This document shows positions 1 through 8,335 of a stretch of DNA of 64,000 nt, in pieces. The stretch is from Deltaproteobacteria bacterium (lineage in GTDB: Bacteria; Desulfobacterota; GWC2-55-46). Under the pieces are notes generated by a model, which saw only the letters and a list, made by a program, of their open reading frames with translations, was not told the origin of the DNA and ran no database searches. How positions within the stretch are numbered: position 1 is the first letter of the stretch; the number at the start of each line of letters is the position of its first letter. The stretch covers positions 412,590-476,589 of the forward strand of contig JAIOIE010000018.1 of the NCBI GenBank assembly GCA_019912665.1, in the 5' to 3' direction. The position numbers and the translations under genes were made by a program.

Positions 1-1844
1 CCCTCCAGTTCAATATAAAGGACAAGACCGCCGTGCTCGCGAACGGCAGGCTCTTTTACCGAGAGGGTAACGTCCACCTTACCGCGGACTCGATAAGGAA
101 GACCGGCCCGGAGTCATATGCCGCGGAGCGAGTGACCTACACCACCTGCGACTGCCCTCCGGATGAAGACCCGGACTGGAGCTTCGCGGCCACCTCGGCG
201 CGTGTAACGGTGGGGCAGTACCTTTCGGGCTGGAACGCGAGGTTCTACATAAAGGGCGTCCCTGTCCTCTACTCGCCCTATATATCCATCCCGATAAAGC
301 GCGAACGGCAGTCGGGCTTTCTCCAGCCCAGGCCTGGCTACTCGGAACTAAGGGGCTTTATCCTCGACACCTCCTATTTCTGGGCCATAGCAAGGAACCA
401 GGACGCCACCTTCTACCTCGACGTCGAGTCGAGGCGCGGCCTCGGCAAAGGGGCGGAGTACAGGTATATCCACACCCGGAAGAGTGCAGGGGAGATATTC
501 TTCTACCAGTTCCAGGAGAAGAGCATAGAAAGGGTCAGGGAATTCAGGCAGGACGTTGACAACCTTTCGAGGCCCGAAGAGGCGACCGACAACAGGTGGA
601 GGTTGAGGCTCATACACCGGGAGCTGTTCGAAAGCGGCCTGAACCTCCGGGCCGACCTGAACCTCGTAAGCGACGACGAATATTTCATAGACTTCGGAAG
701 GGGCCAGGAGGAGCGCTCTCTTGAGGCGCTGGAGACTAACCTGTCCGCGAGCTTTAACCGGGGCAACTGGAGCCTTGTGGGCCAGATGAGGTTTTTCGAC
801 AACCTCCTTGACGCGGACGACGACGAAACGCTCCAGAGGCTTCCGGAGATAACGCTCACGAGCACGGCAGAGCGCATATCCGGCACACCCTTCTACTTCT
901 CCAGCCAGTCCTCGTACGTGAACTTCTGGAGGGAAGAAGGGCTCCGGGGTCAGAGGCTCGACTTCCGGCCCAGGCTCTCCATGCCTGTAAGGCCAGGCGG
1001 CTACTTCGATTTCCTGCTCTCTACAGGACCGGCAGCGACATTCTGGTTCGTGGAGCGGCACCCCGAAAGGGACCATTTCGACAGGTTCTCGTATGACGTG
1101 ACAGCCGAACTGACCACCACTTTCGTCCGGGTATTCAGGATTGAACGGCCCGGCCTTACAGCCCTCAGGCATACGCTGAGGCCGGGTTTTGCATACGTCT
1201 ACGCGCCTCAAATCCATCAGGACGATCTCCCTGATTTCGACGACCTTGACAGGCTGACTGCCGCGAACAGCGTAAGCTATTCCCTCAATTCCACTCTCAC
1301 CGGAAAGAGCGGAGAAGGCGATGGGGCGGCCTATTTCGAATATCTCTACCTCGACCTCAGGCAGAGCTACAACTTCCATGAGGCGGGAAGGGAGCTTACA
1401 GGGCCGGACGACGAAAGGAGGCCCTTTTCCGACATCACAGGCGAGCTGATCGTGAGGCCTCTCCCGCTCGTGACCGGCGTGGCAAAAGGCACGCTCGACG
1501 TATACGAGAGCCATTTCACCACATACGAGGTCTCTTTGGCGGCATCGGATAAAAGAGGCGACAGCCTTGCGGTTTCCCACAGGTTCGTAAAGGACGGGGC
1601 CAACTACCTTGAGGGCTCGCTCAGGGCGCGCCTCCCAAAAGGGGTAGACCTCACCTTTTTGAAGAGGTTCTCCTTCGATGAGCGGAGGTCGCTTGAGACC
1701 TCCTATGGGATAGAGTACTTTCAGCAGTGCTGGAGCGCGACCCTCACATACACGGAACGACTCGAGGAAAAAATGGTGTATCTCACCTTCAACCTCCTGG
1801 GCCTCGGCAGGGTCGCGGGCGTGCAGGGAAGACTGGAGCATTAA
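1..1844 (+). CDS. lptD: LPS-assembly protein LptD, C-terminal part (5' end outside window)
   Basis: The frame is open to the left window edge (codons from position 3), so the N-terminus is missing; the first possible GTG at 33 is internal. The visible ~613 residues match the LptD/OstA organisation: the end of the periplasmic jellyroll with the Cys-containing CDCPPDEDPDW motif, then the conserved PVLYSPYISIPI segment that opens the beta-barrel, then alternating aromatic/polar strands to the C-terminus. A Cys near the end (QQCW) sits where LptD proteins have the C-terminal disulfide cysteine(s). By family knowledge LptD sits in the outer membrane and inserts lipopolysaccharide into the outer leaflet. 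It shows that the host is an LPS-bearing diderm. Recognition is by motif and layout only. Confidence 0.9.
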   Translation, partial: LQFNIKDKTAVLANGRLFYREGNVHLTADSIRKTGPESYAAERVTYTTCDCPPDEDPDWSFAATSARVTVGQYLSGWNARFYIKGVPVLYSPYISIPIKRERQSGFLQPRPGYSELRGFILDTSYFWAIARNQDATFYLDVESRRGLGKGAEYRYIHTRKSAGEIFFYQFQEKSIERVREFRQDVDNLSRPEEATDNRWRLRLIHRELFESGLNLRADLNLVSDDEYFIDFGRGQEERSLEALETNLSASFNRGNWSLVGQMRFFDNLLDADDDETLQRLPEITLTSTAERISGTPFYFSSQSSYVNFWREEGLRGQRLDFRPRLSMPVRPGGYFDFLLSTGPAATFWFVERHPERDHFDRFSYDVTAELTTTFVRVFRIERPGLTALRHTLRPGFAYVYAPQIHQDDLPDFDDLDRLTAANSVSYSLNSTLTGKSGEGDGAAYFEYLYLDLRQSYNFHEAGRELTGPDDERRPFSDITGELIVRPLPLVTGVAKGTLDVYESHFTTYEVSLAASDKRGDSLAVSHRFVKDGANYLEGSLRARLPKGVDLTFLKRFSFDERRSLETSYGIEYFQQCWSATLTYTERLEEKMVYLTFNLLGLGRVAGVQGRLEH

Positions 1845-1853
1845 CGAGAACCA

Positions 1854-1882
1854 TTGACACCCGGAGTCCTGTTGGGTTAAAC
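1854..1882 (+). promoter_or_regulatory. Putative sigma70-type promoter for the zinc-ribbon response regulator
   Basis: TTGACA at 1854-1859, a 17-base spacer, then TTAAAC (or TAAACT one base on). It lies in the 136-base gap after lptD, about 100 bases before the next start. The -35 is perfect and the -10 is weak. Confidence 0.4.
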
Positions 1883-1980
1883 TGCATTTTCAAATCAGTG
1901 CTATCCCCTTGGAATTCAAGCCCTTCTGCAAAGTCCGGCTTTCGAGTACCTTGCGGGCGGCAATAGAATAAAAGAGATTT

Positions 1981-2679
1981 ATGCCTGATATGCAAGTCAA
2001 CAAAACAGTCGCGGGGAAAGAACCCGTTGAGGTCGCCTGCGCCGGGTGCGGTTCGAGGTTCAGGCTATGGGTCCCGGTGGAATCGTTCCCTGAATGGGAA
2101 AAAGGCGTTAACATAAACTGCGTAAGGTGCGGGGCGCGGTTCCTTGTGAAAAGGGAGGCCGAGGCCTTCGCCATAACGCCCGTTGCAGCCGAGAAGCCCC
2201 TGCCCAAAGCGCCCGAGGTACAAAAGGAGGGGGCTTACGATGCCCCTGAGGAAAACGCCGAGCCACAGGCAGAGGCGGGTGTCGAGACGATCCTTCTTAT
2301 CGATGACGACCGTATCGCAAGGGATATGGTCGAGTCGGCGCTTTCGGACATAGGCTTCCGGATTGTGAAGGCCAAAAACGCCTCGGAAGCCATTACGGCC
2401 GCCCAAAAAGAGCGGCCGGACCTTATCGTGTCCGACCTCTATCTCAAGAACGTGGCCGACCCCTCATCCGATATGGACGGCGGCGAGCTCCTCCAAAAGA
2501 TGCACGATGAGGGGACAGTGGCGCCGGCCATAATAACGACCGGCAAGGAGATACTTGACGACCTGCTCCTCGACCCCAGGTGGTTCGACCTCAAGGTAAA
2601 GGGCTTCATCCAGAAGGGGAACCCGTTCTGGGTGGAGGAGCTTAAGCTTAAGGTAAAAGAAGTCCTCTACAAGGGATAG
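1981..2679 (+). CDS. Zinc-ribbon/receiver-domain response regulator
   Basis: 232 residues in two parts. Residues ~16-52 form a zinc-ribbon-like knuckle pair (CAGC at 20-23, CVRC at 47-50). A Pro/Glu/Ala-rich linker follows. Residues ~101-232 are a CheY-like receiver with the acidic pocket DDD at 108-110, the phospho-acceptor Asp152 in IVSDLYL, and a Thr-Thr and Lys in the expected later positions. There is no output domain, so it probably acts by protein contact. The long insert after Asp152 (LKNVADPSSDMDGG) is unusual for a receiver. The gene stands alone between a promoter-like sequence and a strong terminator. The cognate kinase cannot be named; a sensor kinase is present at the far right of the window but is not linked. 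Confidence 0.8.
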   Translation: MPDMQVNKTVAGKEPVEVACAGCGSRFRLWVPVESFPEWEKGVNINCVRCGARFLVKREAEAFAITPVAAEKPLPKAPEVQKEGAYDAPEENAEPQAEAGVETILLIDDDRIARDMVESALSDIGFRIVKAKNASEAITAAQKERPDLIVSDLYLKNVADPSSDMDGGELLQKMHDEGTVAPAIITTGKEILDDLLLDPRWFDLKVKGFIQKGNPFWVEELKLKVKEVLYKG

Positions 2680-2702
2680 GCAAGGATTACATCGAGACGA
2701 GA

Positions 2703-2733
2703 ACGGCCCGGGGATGACCCGGGCCGTTTTTTT
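2703..2733 (+). terminator. Rho-independent terminator after the response regulator
   Basis: A perfect 10-bp GC-rich stem (2703-2712 with 2718-2727), a 5-base loop and a run of seven T (2727-2733), 24 bases after the stop codon. Confidence 0.9.
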
Positions 2734-2761
2734 AGGAGTTACCGTGAAGAACTAAAGGCTC

Positions 2762-2887
2762 TCGAAAAGCTCCGGATGCGGGCCCCCCATTGGAACGGGG
2801 GCGGGAATTAGGCATACTTTTATAGTACGCCGGAGTGTCCAACTTTGAAGACGACACGGAAGATTGGGCTTTTTCAGCAGCCTGCTA
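2762..2887 (-). repeat. Family A dispersed intergenic repeat, copy 1
   Basis: On the minus strand the copy starts TAGCAGGCTGCTGAAAAAG and runs through a hairpin (GGCATAC/GTACGCC at ~2811-2832, one mismatch) to a GC-rich tail. Related copies are at 8907-8985, 15965-16073 and 51972-52130. The TAG of its terminus (2885-2887) is the stop codon of folE2. No coding capacity. Confidence 0.8.
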
Positions 2888-3667
2888 GAGCTTCTTTTCG
2901 AGGAAGGCATAGGCGCTGTGGTTGTGGATGGATTCCCAGTTCTCGGCCTCCACCCTGAACCACTTTAGCTTCTTTATCCTGCCGAGATTTATGGCCACCT
3001 CCCTCACGACGTCCTCGACGAACATGGGATTATCGTAGGCCCTCTCGGTCACGTACTTCTCATCCGGCCTCTTCAAGAGCGAGTAGACCGGGCTCGATGC
3101 CGACCTTTCTACGGCCGCTATTATGTCCTCCAGCCAGACGAACCCCTTGAAGCGGACCCCCACTTTGACCTTGCCCCTCTGGTTGTGCGCGCCCCTCTCG
3201 CTTATCTCCTTTGAGCACGGGCAAAGAGTCGAGACCGGCACCTCGACCTCGAGCATGAAATCCCTTTCAGCCCCGAGCACCCCGAGATATCTGCACCTGT
3301 ACTCCATCATGCCCTTGGACTTTGAGACAGGCGCGCTCTTCTCGATGAAATAGGGGAACTCGACCTCCAGATGGGCGGTAGAGGCCGTGAGCTTCACCTT
3401 CATCTTTTCCAGTATCTGGGGGAAGTTCTTCACGGTGAGCTCGCCCCTGTGCTCGTTCAGTATCTCGACGAACCTGGACATGTGCGTGCCCTTGAACTGA
3501 TGAGGGAGGTCAACATACATGCTGATCGAAGCCACTGTGTGCTGGAATTTGTTCTTCCTGTCGAGCACCACTATGGGATAGCGGATGTCCTTGACCCCGA
3601 CCTTGTCGATGGGTATCTGCCTGTAGTCCGGCTCGGCCTGGACGTCTCTCAGCTTTTTAACCGGCAT
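2885..3667 (-). CDS. folE2: GTP cyclohydrolase IB (FolE2 type)
   Basis: 260 residues, usual length for the FolE2 family. It converts GTP to 7,8-dihydroneopterin triphosphate, the first step of folate and of queuosine/7-deazaguanine synthesis, independently of zinc-only FolE. Visible signatures are the cysteine motif CPCSKEIS at 149-156 followed by HNQRG, and the conserved TVASISMYVDLP and FKGTHMSRF segments. The ATG at 3667 lies 11 bases after the queD stop, so queD-folE2 form an operon supplying and using the same pterin. The stop codon is the TAG at the tip of the adjacent repeat. Function assigned with high certainty from family motifs. Confidence 0.95.
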   Translation of the reverse strand: MPVKKLRDVQAEPDYRQIPIDKVGVKDIRYPIVVLDRKNKFQHTVASISMYVDLPHQFKGTHMSRFVEILNEHRGELTVKNFPQILEKMKVKLTASTAHLEVEFPYFIEKSAPVSKSKGMMEYRCRYLGVLGAERDFMLEVEVPVSTLCPCSKEISERGAHNQRGKVKVGVRFKGFVWLEDIIAAVERSASSPVYSLLKRPDEKYVTERAYDNPMFVEDVVREVAINLGRIKKLKWFRVEAENWESIHNHSAYAFLEKKL

Positions 3668-3678
3668 CCGGCCCCCTC

Positions 3679-4056
3679 CTATTCATAATAACTGGCAGCC
3701 GCGCTCTCGGACTCCCAGACCCTGACCCTTGATACCTTGACGTCGCCGAAGCCGCCGCGTTCAAAGGCCGTAGAAACTTCCCTGAAAACGTGCCTTGCGA
3801 GGTTCTCGGCGGTAGCGTTCTCTTTGTCGAATGGGGGTACCTCGTTCAGGTACTTGTGGTCGAGCCGGTCGATTACGCTCCTCGCCTTTTCCTTCAGCGA
3901 CTTGAAATCGACAACCATGCCGAGGCTGTCAAGGCCCCCGGAGCGGACCTCCACCTCCACCTTCCAGTTGTGGCCGTGGAGGTTTTCGCAGGCCCCCTGG
4001 TATCCCCTCAGGTTGTGCGCGGATGAAAAATATGAGATTATCATTAGCTCGTACAT
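3679..4056 (-). CDS. queD: 6-carboxytetrahydropterin synthase-type enzyme (QueD/PTPS family)
   Basis: 125 residues, the short QueD form. Zinc ligands are visible: His14 (SSAHNL) and the H-G-H pair at 27-29, with the catalytic Cys at 23 (CENLHGH). The later DRLDHKYLN and the C-terminal WESESAAASYYE supply the remaining conserved Asp/His/Glu. QueD converts dihydroneopterin triphosphate to 6-carboxytetrahydropterin in queuosine synthesis; the adjacent folE2 makes its substrate. No queC or queE is visible here, so the rest of the pathway must lie elsewhere. A folate-specific PTPS-III role is less likely, because the CxxxHGH arrangement is that of QueD. Confidence 0.9.
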   Translation of the reverse strand: MYELMIISYFSSAHNLRGYQGACENLHGHNWKVEVEVRSGGLDSLGMVVDFKSLKEKARSVIDRLDHKYLNEVPPFDKENATAENLARHVFREVSTAFERGGFGDVKVSRVRVWESESAAASYYE

Positions 4057-4120
4057 CTATTAAGTTTATCATATCCTGATGGCAGAAAATCAAGTGGAAT
4101 TCCAGCCCCCTTTCTTTTCC

Positions 4121-4150
4121 TTGACATGCCCATGCCGCAACCGATATCCT
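4121..4150 (+). promoter_or_regulatory. Putative promoter of the DUF4350-resB-exchanger-ubiA operon
   Basis: TTGACA (4121-4126), 18-base spacer, TATCCT (4145-4150). It lies ~50 bases before the preferred ATG at 4199, and rules against the longer frame starting at 4079 being the real protein. Confidence 0.5.
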
Positions 4151-4198
4151 GAACCGGTGAGACCGATGACGGCCTTTTACAACGCTTTAGGAGCACTC

Positions 4199-5041
4199 AT
4201 GGCAGCCCGCCCGCCAAGGTCCGTCCTGGCCCTGGCCGCCGCCATAGCCATTACGCTCTTTTCAGCGGATGCCGCTCAAGCCAAAGCCGGGGGAGCCCTT
4301 TTTGACAATGCGGGCCAATCCGCCGGGCCGGGCCTCATGGTCAAGGCCAGAAAAGCGGTCTTCGACCTTTCACATTCAGAGATATTCTCGCCTGTAAAGG
4401 CCGGCGAGCTGGATTATTCCTCTTTCTATTCGCTCATAAGGGACAGCGGCACAGGGACCGAAGTCGGGGTGAACGAAGGGCCGGTAACCAGCGCGGCCCT
4501 CGAAGGTGTCGGGACGTATATAATAGCCGGTCCGGCCCGCGGTTTTTCGCCTGACGAGTCAGCGGCGCTAAAGGGATTTGTCGAAAGGGGCGGGAACCTC
4601 CTGGTCCTCCTCCATATCTCCCCTCCGGTTGCGTCGCTTACGCACGAGTTCGGCATCATCGTCTCGAATTTCGTGATATGCGAGAGGACCGGCCTCATCG
4701 GGGGAAAGCCGCAGGATTTCCTGGTCACCAAATTCGCAGCGCACCCGGTTACATCCGGGCTTAAGGGGATAGCCGTATACGGGACATGGGGGCTTCTGCC
4801 GGTTGAGGGGGCCTCGCCGGTCGCGATGACCTCCGGGGCCGCGTGGGCCGACCTTGACAGGGACCGGGAATTCAAGGAAGGCGAGCCTGTTGAGGAGTTC
4901 GCGGTCATAGCGGTCCGCGAGCTCGGGGCCGGCAAGGTCGTGGTCGTGGCAGATGACGCACCCTTCCAGAACCGCTTCATAAACGAAGCTGACAACAGGA
5001 AGCTTGCCGAAAACATAATCAGGTGGTTCAAGCAGCGTTAG
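4199..5041 (+). CDS. Exported DUF4350-type protein
   Basis: 280 residues from the ATG at 4199, chosen because AGGAG lies just upstream and the protein then begins with a clean signal peptide (basic MAARPPRS, hydrophobic core, cleavage near ADAAQA). The mature part resembles DUF4350/GATase1-like domains: FDLSHSEIFSP near the N-terminus, then FVERGGNLLVLLH and a C-terminal GAGKVVVVADDAPFQN. Such domains are often next to cytochrome-biogenesis or transport genes; their function is not established. The stop at 5039-5041 is one base from the resB start, so translation is probably coupled. Envelope location is inferred from the signal peptide. Confidence 0.7.
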   Translation: MAARPPRSVLALAAAIAITLFSADAAQAKAGGALFDNAGQSAGPGLMVKARKAVFDLSHSEIFSPVKAGELDYSSFYSLIRDSGTGTEVGVNEGPVTSAALEGVGTYIIAGPARGFSPDESAALKGFVERGGNLLVLLHISPPVASLTHEFGIIVSNFVICERTGLIGGKPQDFLVTKFAAHPVTSGLKGIAVYGTWGLLPVEGASPVAMTSGAAWADLDRDREFKEGEPVEEFAVIAVRELGAGKVVVVADDAPFQNRFINEADNRKLAENIIRWFKQR

Positions 5042-5042
5042 T

Positions 5043-6098
5043 ATGAGAAGCGTCTGGAAGTTTTTCTCATCCGTTTACCTTACGATAGTCCTTGCCGTGC
5101 TTATCTGTGTCATTTCGGCCTGGGGCTCCATTGTCGTCGTAAGGAACCAGCGCTTCTTCGGCGCGCTCGACCACGAGGTGCTTTTCCCCTTCCTCCTCTC
5201 CCTCAAAACCGAATACATCGGGCTTACGCTCTGGGTCTGGGCCCTCATACTCCTTACAGCCGTCTTCGCCGTGAACACGGTCGTGTGCACCATTGACAAG
5301 GCCTGGTCGGTCGTTCAGAACAGGAGGCCCTGGCAGGCCCTTTTCCCTCATATAGTGCACGTCGGCTTCCTTATCGCGCTCCTCGGGCACCTGGTGGGGA
5401 GCGTCTGGGGCTTCAGGAGCTACGGCCATGTGCTCTATAAGGGCGAATCCATTCCGGTCCCATACCAGGGCGGGATTCAGGTCAGGCTAGACGAGACCGA
5501 GATGAGGGCTGGCACGAGGGGCGACCTGGACTACCTCCGGACCAGGCTTACGCTTGTAAACGATGACGGGAGCGAGGTCGTCACCAAGGACATAGGCCTC
5601 AATAACCCCCTCATATGGAAAGGCATAGCATTCTATCATTTCGACCAGGGGCAGAGCCCGACCGGGCTTGTGATAGACGCGGGCGGCAGCTCCTCGGAGG
5701 TCCTTCTCGACGGCTCCTTCAGCGCCCCGGACGGGAGCACATACAGGCTCGGGAGCGTGTACCCGGATTTCGCGCTCGACGAGAGCGGGAAGCCCTTCAG
5801 CCGCTCAGGCCTCTTCGCCAATCCCCATATCGAGATAATATCGGCTGACGGAAGCGTCTACTTCCTCAATATCTCTGAGCCCGGCACGTCCGTAAAGGGC
5901 CCGGGACATTCCATAACGCTCAAGGGATACGTATTCACCCCGTACGTAGTACTCACCATCAACAAGGACCCTGGCATAATTTTCATAATCGCGGGCTCGA
6001 TAGTGCTGGTTGTCGGAATGGTGCTCCTCCTCTTTTTCAGGGGCGAAAGGGCCGAGCTCGTAAGGCCCAGGCCGGGCATGGAAGAGAGGGGCGCTTGA
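5043..6098 (+). CDS. resB: ResB-like cytochrome c biogenesis protein
   Basis: 351 residues. An N-terminal hydrophobic segment (WKFFSSVYLTIVLAVLICVISAWGSIVVV) shows the usual ResB start. Two further membrane helices lie at ~60-85 and ~103-122, followed by a large periplasmic domain (~130-310) and a final helix (~312-335). ResB/Ccs1 with ResC/CcsA carries heme across the membrane in system II cytochrome c maturation. No CcsA is adjacent, so either it is elsewhere or this is a ResB-domain protein with a separate role. The stop overlaps the TTG start of the next gene (TTGA). The many CxxCH proteins at 18-25 kb would be clients. Confidence 0.8.
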   Translation: MRSVWKFFSSVYLTIVLAVLICVISAWGSIVVVRNQRFFGALDHEVLFPFLLSLKTEYIGLTLWVWALILLTAVFAVNTVVCTIDKAWSVVQNRRPWQALFPHIVHVGFLIALLGHLVGSVWGFRSYGHVLYKGESIPVPYQGGIQVRLDETEMRAGTRGDLDYLRTRLTLVNDDGSEVVTKDIGLNNPLIWKGIAFYHFDQGQSPTGLVIDAGGSSSEVLLDGSFSAPDGSTYRLGSVYPDFALDESGKPFSRSGLFANPHIEIISADGSVYFLNISEPGTSVKGPGHSITLKGYVFTPYVVLTINKDPGIIFIIAGSIVLVVGMVLLLFFRGERAELVRPRPGMEERGA

Positions 6099-7117
6099 TA
6101 CAGGAGATACTTCTGCTCGTCTTCTGGCTCGTGGTGATAGTCATCGCGGCCGAGGTATTCACAAACGCGATAGAGTCGCTCGGGGCCAGGCTCAAGTTCT
6201 CCGAAGGCGTTACCGGGAGCATATTCGCCGCGGTCGGTACGGCGCTGCCCGAGACCATGGTGCCGCTCGTGGCCATATTCGGCGGCAACAGCGCCCATGT
6301 CAGGGAAGAGGTCGGCGTCGGCGCAATACTGGGGGCCCCATTCATGCTCTCGACTCTCGCCATGTTCCTCATCGGGGCGGCCCTCTGGCAATTCCAGGGC
6401 ACGAGGAAAAAGGCCAACCTCACACCCGAGAGGAGCGGCTTCAGGAGGGACATCGAGTTCTTCCTGTTCGCCTTCACACTGGCTTTTCTTGTCGCCTTCA
6501 CCCCCCAGGAGTACAGGCTTTTAAGGGTTTTCATAGCCGCGGTCCTGGTCATAACGTATTTCTACTACATACTCGAGACCGTAAAGGCCAGCGCCGCCCT
6601 AGTCGAGGACGGCCACGCAACCGAGAACTCAAAGCCCCTCTACCTCGGGGTCGTCCTAAAGGACCGGATGTACGTTATCGTCCTTCAGCTCCTTATCGCG
6701 CTCGGGCTCATAATAGCAGGGGCAAAGGGTTTCGTGCACGGGGTCGAGTATCTTTCAGAGGCGCTCCGCCTGCCTGTCATGGCGCTCTCTCTACTCATAA
6801 TCCCTGTAGCGACCGAGCTCCCGGAGAAGGTCAACAGCATAATCTGGGTAAGAAAGGGCAAGGACACCATGGCCCTCGGGAATATAACCGGGGCCATGGT
6901 CTTCCAGGGGACGCTCTTGCCCGCGATCGGAATATTCCTCACGCCCTGGACCGTCAACCTTACGGTCGTCGCGAGCAGCGCCCTCACCATCACGGCGGGC
7001 ATATGGCTCTACTTCATTGCAATGAGAGTCAAAAGGATAGCCCCCTGGCTCTTCATAGTCAACGGCGCATTGTACATGGCCTTCGTCTACATAGTCCTCG
7101 TCACAGCGAGATCGTGA
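6095..7117 (+). CDS. Sodium/calcium exchanger family (CaCA) membrane protein
   Basis: 340 residues, about ten hydrophobic helices. The two inverted alpha-repeats of the CaCA family are visible: GSIFAAVGTALPETMVPL near residue 50 and PVATELPEKVNSI near residue 245, each with the Pro-Glu pair that binds the cation. It should exchange Ca2+ or another cation for Na+ or H+ across the inner membrane. The TTG start at 6095 overlaps the resB stop and has GAAGAGAGG upstream; no nearby ATG keeps the first helix. Part of the DUF4350-resB-exchanger-ubiA operon. Confidence 0.85.
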   Translation: MIQEILLLVFWLVVIVIAAEVFTNAIESLGARLKFSEGVTGSIFAAVGTALPETMVPLVAIFGGNSAHVREEVGVGAILGAPFMLSTLAMFLIGAALWQFQGTRKKANLTPERSGFRRDIEFFLFAFTLAFLVAFTPQEYRLLRVFIAAVLVITYFYYILETVKASAALVEDGHATENSKPLYLGVVLKDRMYVIVLQLLIALGLIIAGAKGFVHGVEYLSEALRLPVMALSLLIIPVATELPEKVNSIIWVRKGKDTMALGNITGAMVFQGTLLPAIGIFLTPWTVNLTVVASSALTITAGIWLYFIAMRVKRIAPWLFIVNGALYMAFVYIVLVTARS

Positions 7118-8016
7118 AAAAACCGGCGATCCTTTTCATGGCGACAAGGCCGCAGTTCCTCCCGGCGACCGCGGTCGCGGTCGGGCTCGGCGCATCTGCC
7201 GCCTGGCACGAGGCGCGCTCGTTCGATATGGCGGCTTTCGCCCTTTCCATGCTAGCCGCTCTCCTCTGCCACTCGGGCATGAACACCCTGAACGACTACT
7301 ACGATTCGAAAAACGGGGCTGACGACCTCAACAGAAACGCCCTCACCCCTTTTACCGGCGGGAGCAGGTTAATACAAAGGGGCCTCATGACCCAAGGGGA
7401 GACTTTGGCGCTTGGGACGGCACTCGTCGCGGCCGGAGGCCTGACCGGCGCATATCTGGCGCTCACGGTAAGCCCGGTCCTCTTTGTAATAGGGCTCTTG
7501 GGTGTAGCCTCCGGGTACTTCTATTCGGCCCCTCCCCTCTTCCTGGCCGGACGGGGTCTGGGAGAGCTTACGGTGGGCCTGACCTTCGGCCTGCTTACCG
7601 TGCTCGGCGCTTTCGTTGCGCAGACCGGGTCAATCGGTCTCGGCCCGGTAATAGCCTCGCTTCCCCTTTCCTTCCTCATAGCGGCAATACTATTCGTAAA
7701 CGAGTTCCCGGATTTCGAGGCCGACAGGGCGGCCGGGAAAAGGACGCTCGTCGTCCGTCTTGAGCCTCAAAGGGCCAGGTGGGGGCTCGTGTTCCTACTC
7801 GCGATGGCTTACGCTAGCATCGTTGCCGGGGTCTTCCTAGGCCCCCTGCCCTCCTGGTCGCTCTCTGCCCTCATTACCGCTCTCATCGCCATACCCGGCG
7901 CGTTATGCCTCCTTAAAAATTATGACCGGGCGCGCGCGCTTACCCCTGCCGTCAAGGCCATGATAGCCATACACCTCTTTACAGGCCTCCTCCAGATAGC
8001 CTCGAACCTCGTCTGA
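7114..8016 (+). CDS. UbiA-family prenyltransferase (MenA-like)
   Basis: 300 residues from the GTG at 7114, which overlaps the preceding TGA (GTGA); a later ATG at 7138 is the alternative. The first Asp-rich prenyl-diphosphate site is NDYYDSKNGADD and the second is DFEADRAAGKRTL; 8-9 membrane helices follow the UbiA pattern. The spacing and the first motif resemble MenA (1,4-dihydroxy-2-naphthoate polyprenyltransferase), which makes menaquinone precursors. No other men genes are nearby, so the aromatic substrate is inferred. Last gene of its operon. Confidence 0.8.
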   Translation: MKKPAILFMATRPQFLPATAVAVGLGASAAWHEARSFDMAAFALSMLAALLCHSGMNTLNDYYDSKNGADDLNRNALTPFTGGSRLIQRGLMTQGETLALGTALVAAGGLTGAYLALTVSPVLFVIGLLGVASGYFYSAPPLFLAGRGLGELTVGLTFGLLTVLGAFVAQTGSIGLGPVIASLPLSFLIAAILFVNEFPDFEADRAAGKRTLVVRLEPQRARWGLVFLLAMAYASIVAGVFLGPLPSWSLSALITALIAIPGALCLLKNYDRARALTPAVKAMIAIHLFTGLLQIASNLV

Positions 8017-8079
8017 GCACTCCCGCTCGCGCCCCGGTCCTTACAGTCCTCTTTTTCCAATTCCCTCAACCTCCGTGCC

Positions 8080-8108
8080 TTGACATACAGCGACCCCGTA
8101 CCTATCCT
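8080..8108 (+). promoter_or_regulatory. Putative promoter upstream of hsp20
   Basis: TTGACA (8080-8085), 17-base spacer, TATCCT (8103-8108). The transcript would carry the family B element at 8170-8309 in a ~220-base leader before the hsp20 start. The 8017-8335 gap holds only this and the repeat. Confidence 0.45.
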
Positions 8109-8169
8109 TTAAGCAATGTACGGCAAGCAACGGACGGCCCTCATAAGGAGGCGCTCCGGACTGAACCCT

Positions 8170-8309
8170 GGCAACCTCTATAAATCGGAGATTTTCAACG
8201 CAATCAGGAAGGGGCGGGAATAAAAAGCGGAGCATATATGTAATATGTGAGCATTTTTATTCACGCCCTGACGAAGAATCCGGGGAAAGACCAATTTCTA
8301 GAGGTTGCC
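8170..8309. mobile_element. Family B MITE-like palindromic element, copy 1
   Basis: 140 bases bounded by perfect 11-bp terminal inverted repeats (8170-8180 and 8299-8309). The interior is also palindromic around a CATATATG centre, with AATAAAAA on the left matched by TTTTTATT on the right. The same 140-bp element recurs at 18921-19060 and, interrupted, at 51849-52140. No reading frame of its own and no transposase in the window, so non-autonomous. Confidence 0.85.
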
Positions 8310-8335
8310 ATAACGGAAGGCGAAAGGAGGACGGC

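Noticed and set aside
348-1841. 497-residue open frame on the minus strand
   Set aside because: Antisense shadow of lptD; Pro/Glu/Arg-rich composition and no recognisable domain.
4079-4198. Longer start of the DUF4350 protein
   Set aside because: It would overlap the putative promoter and destroy the signal-peptide position; AGGAG supports 4199.
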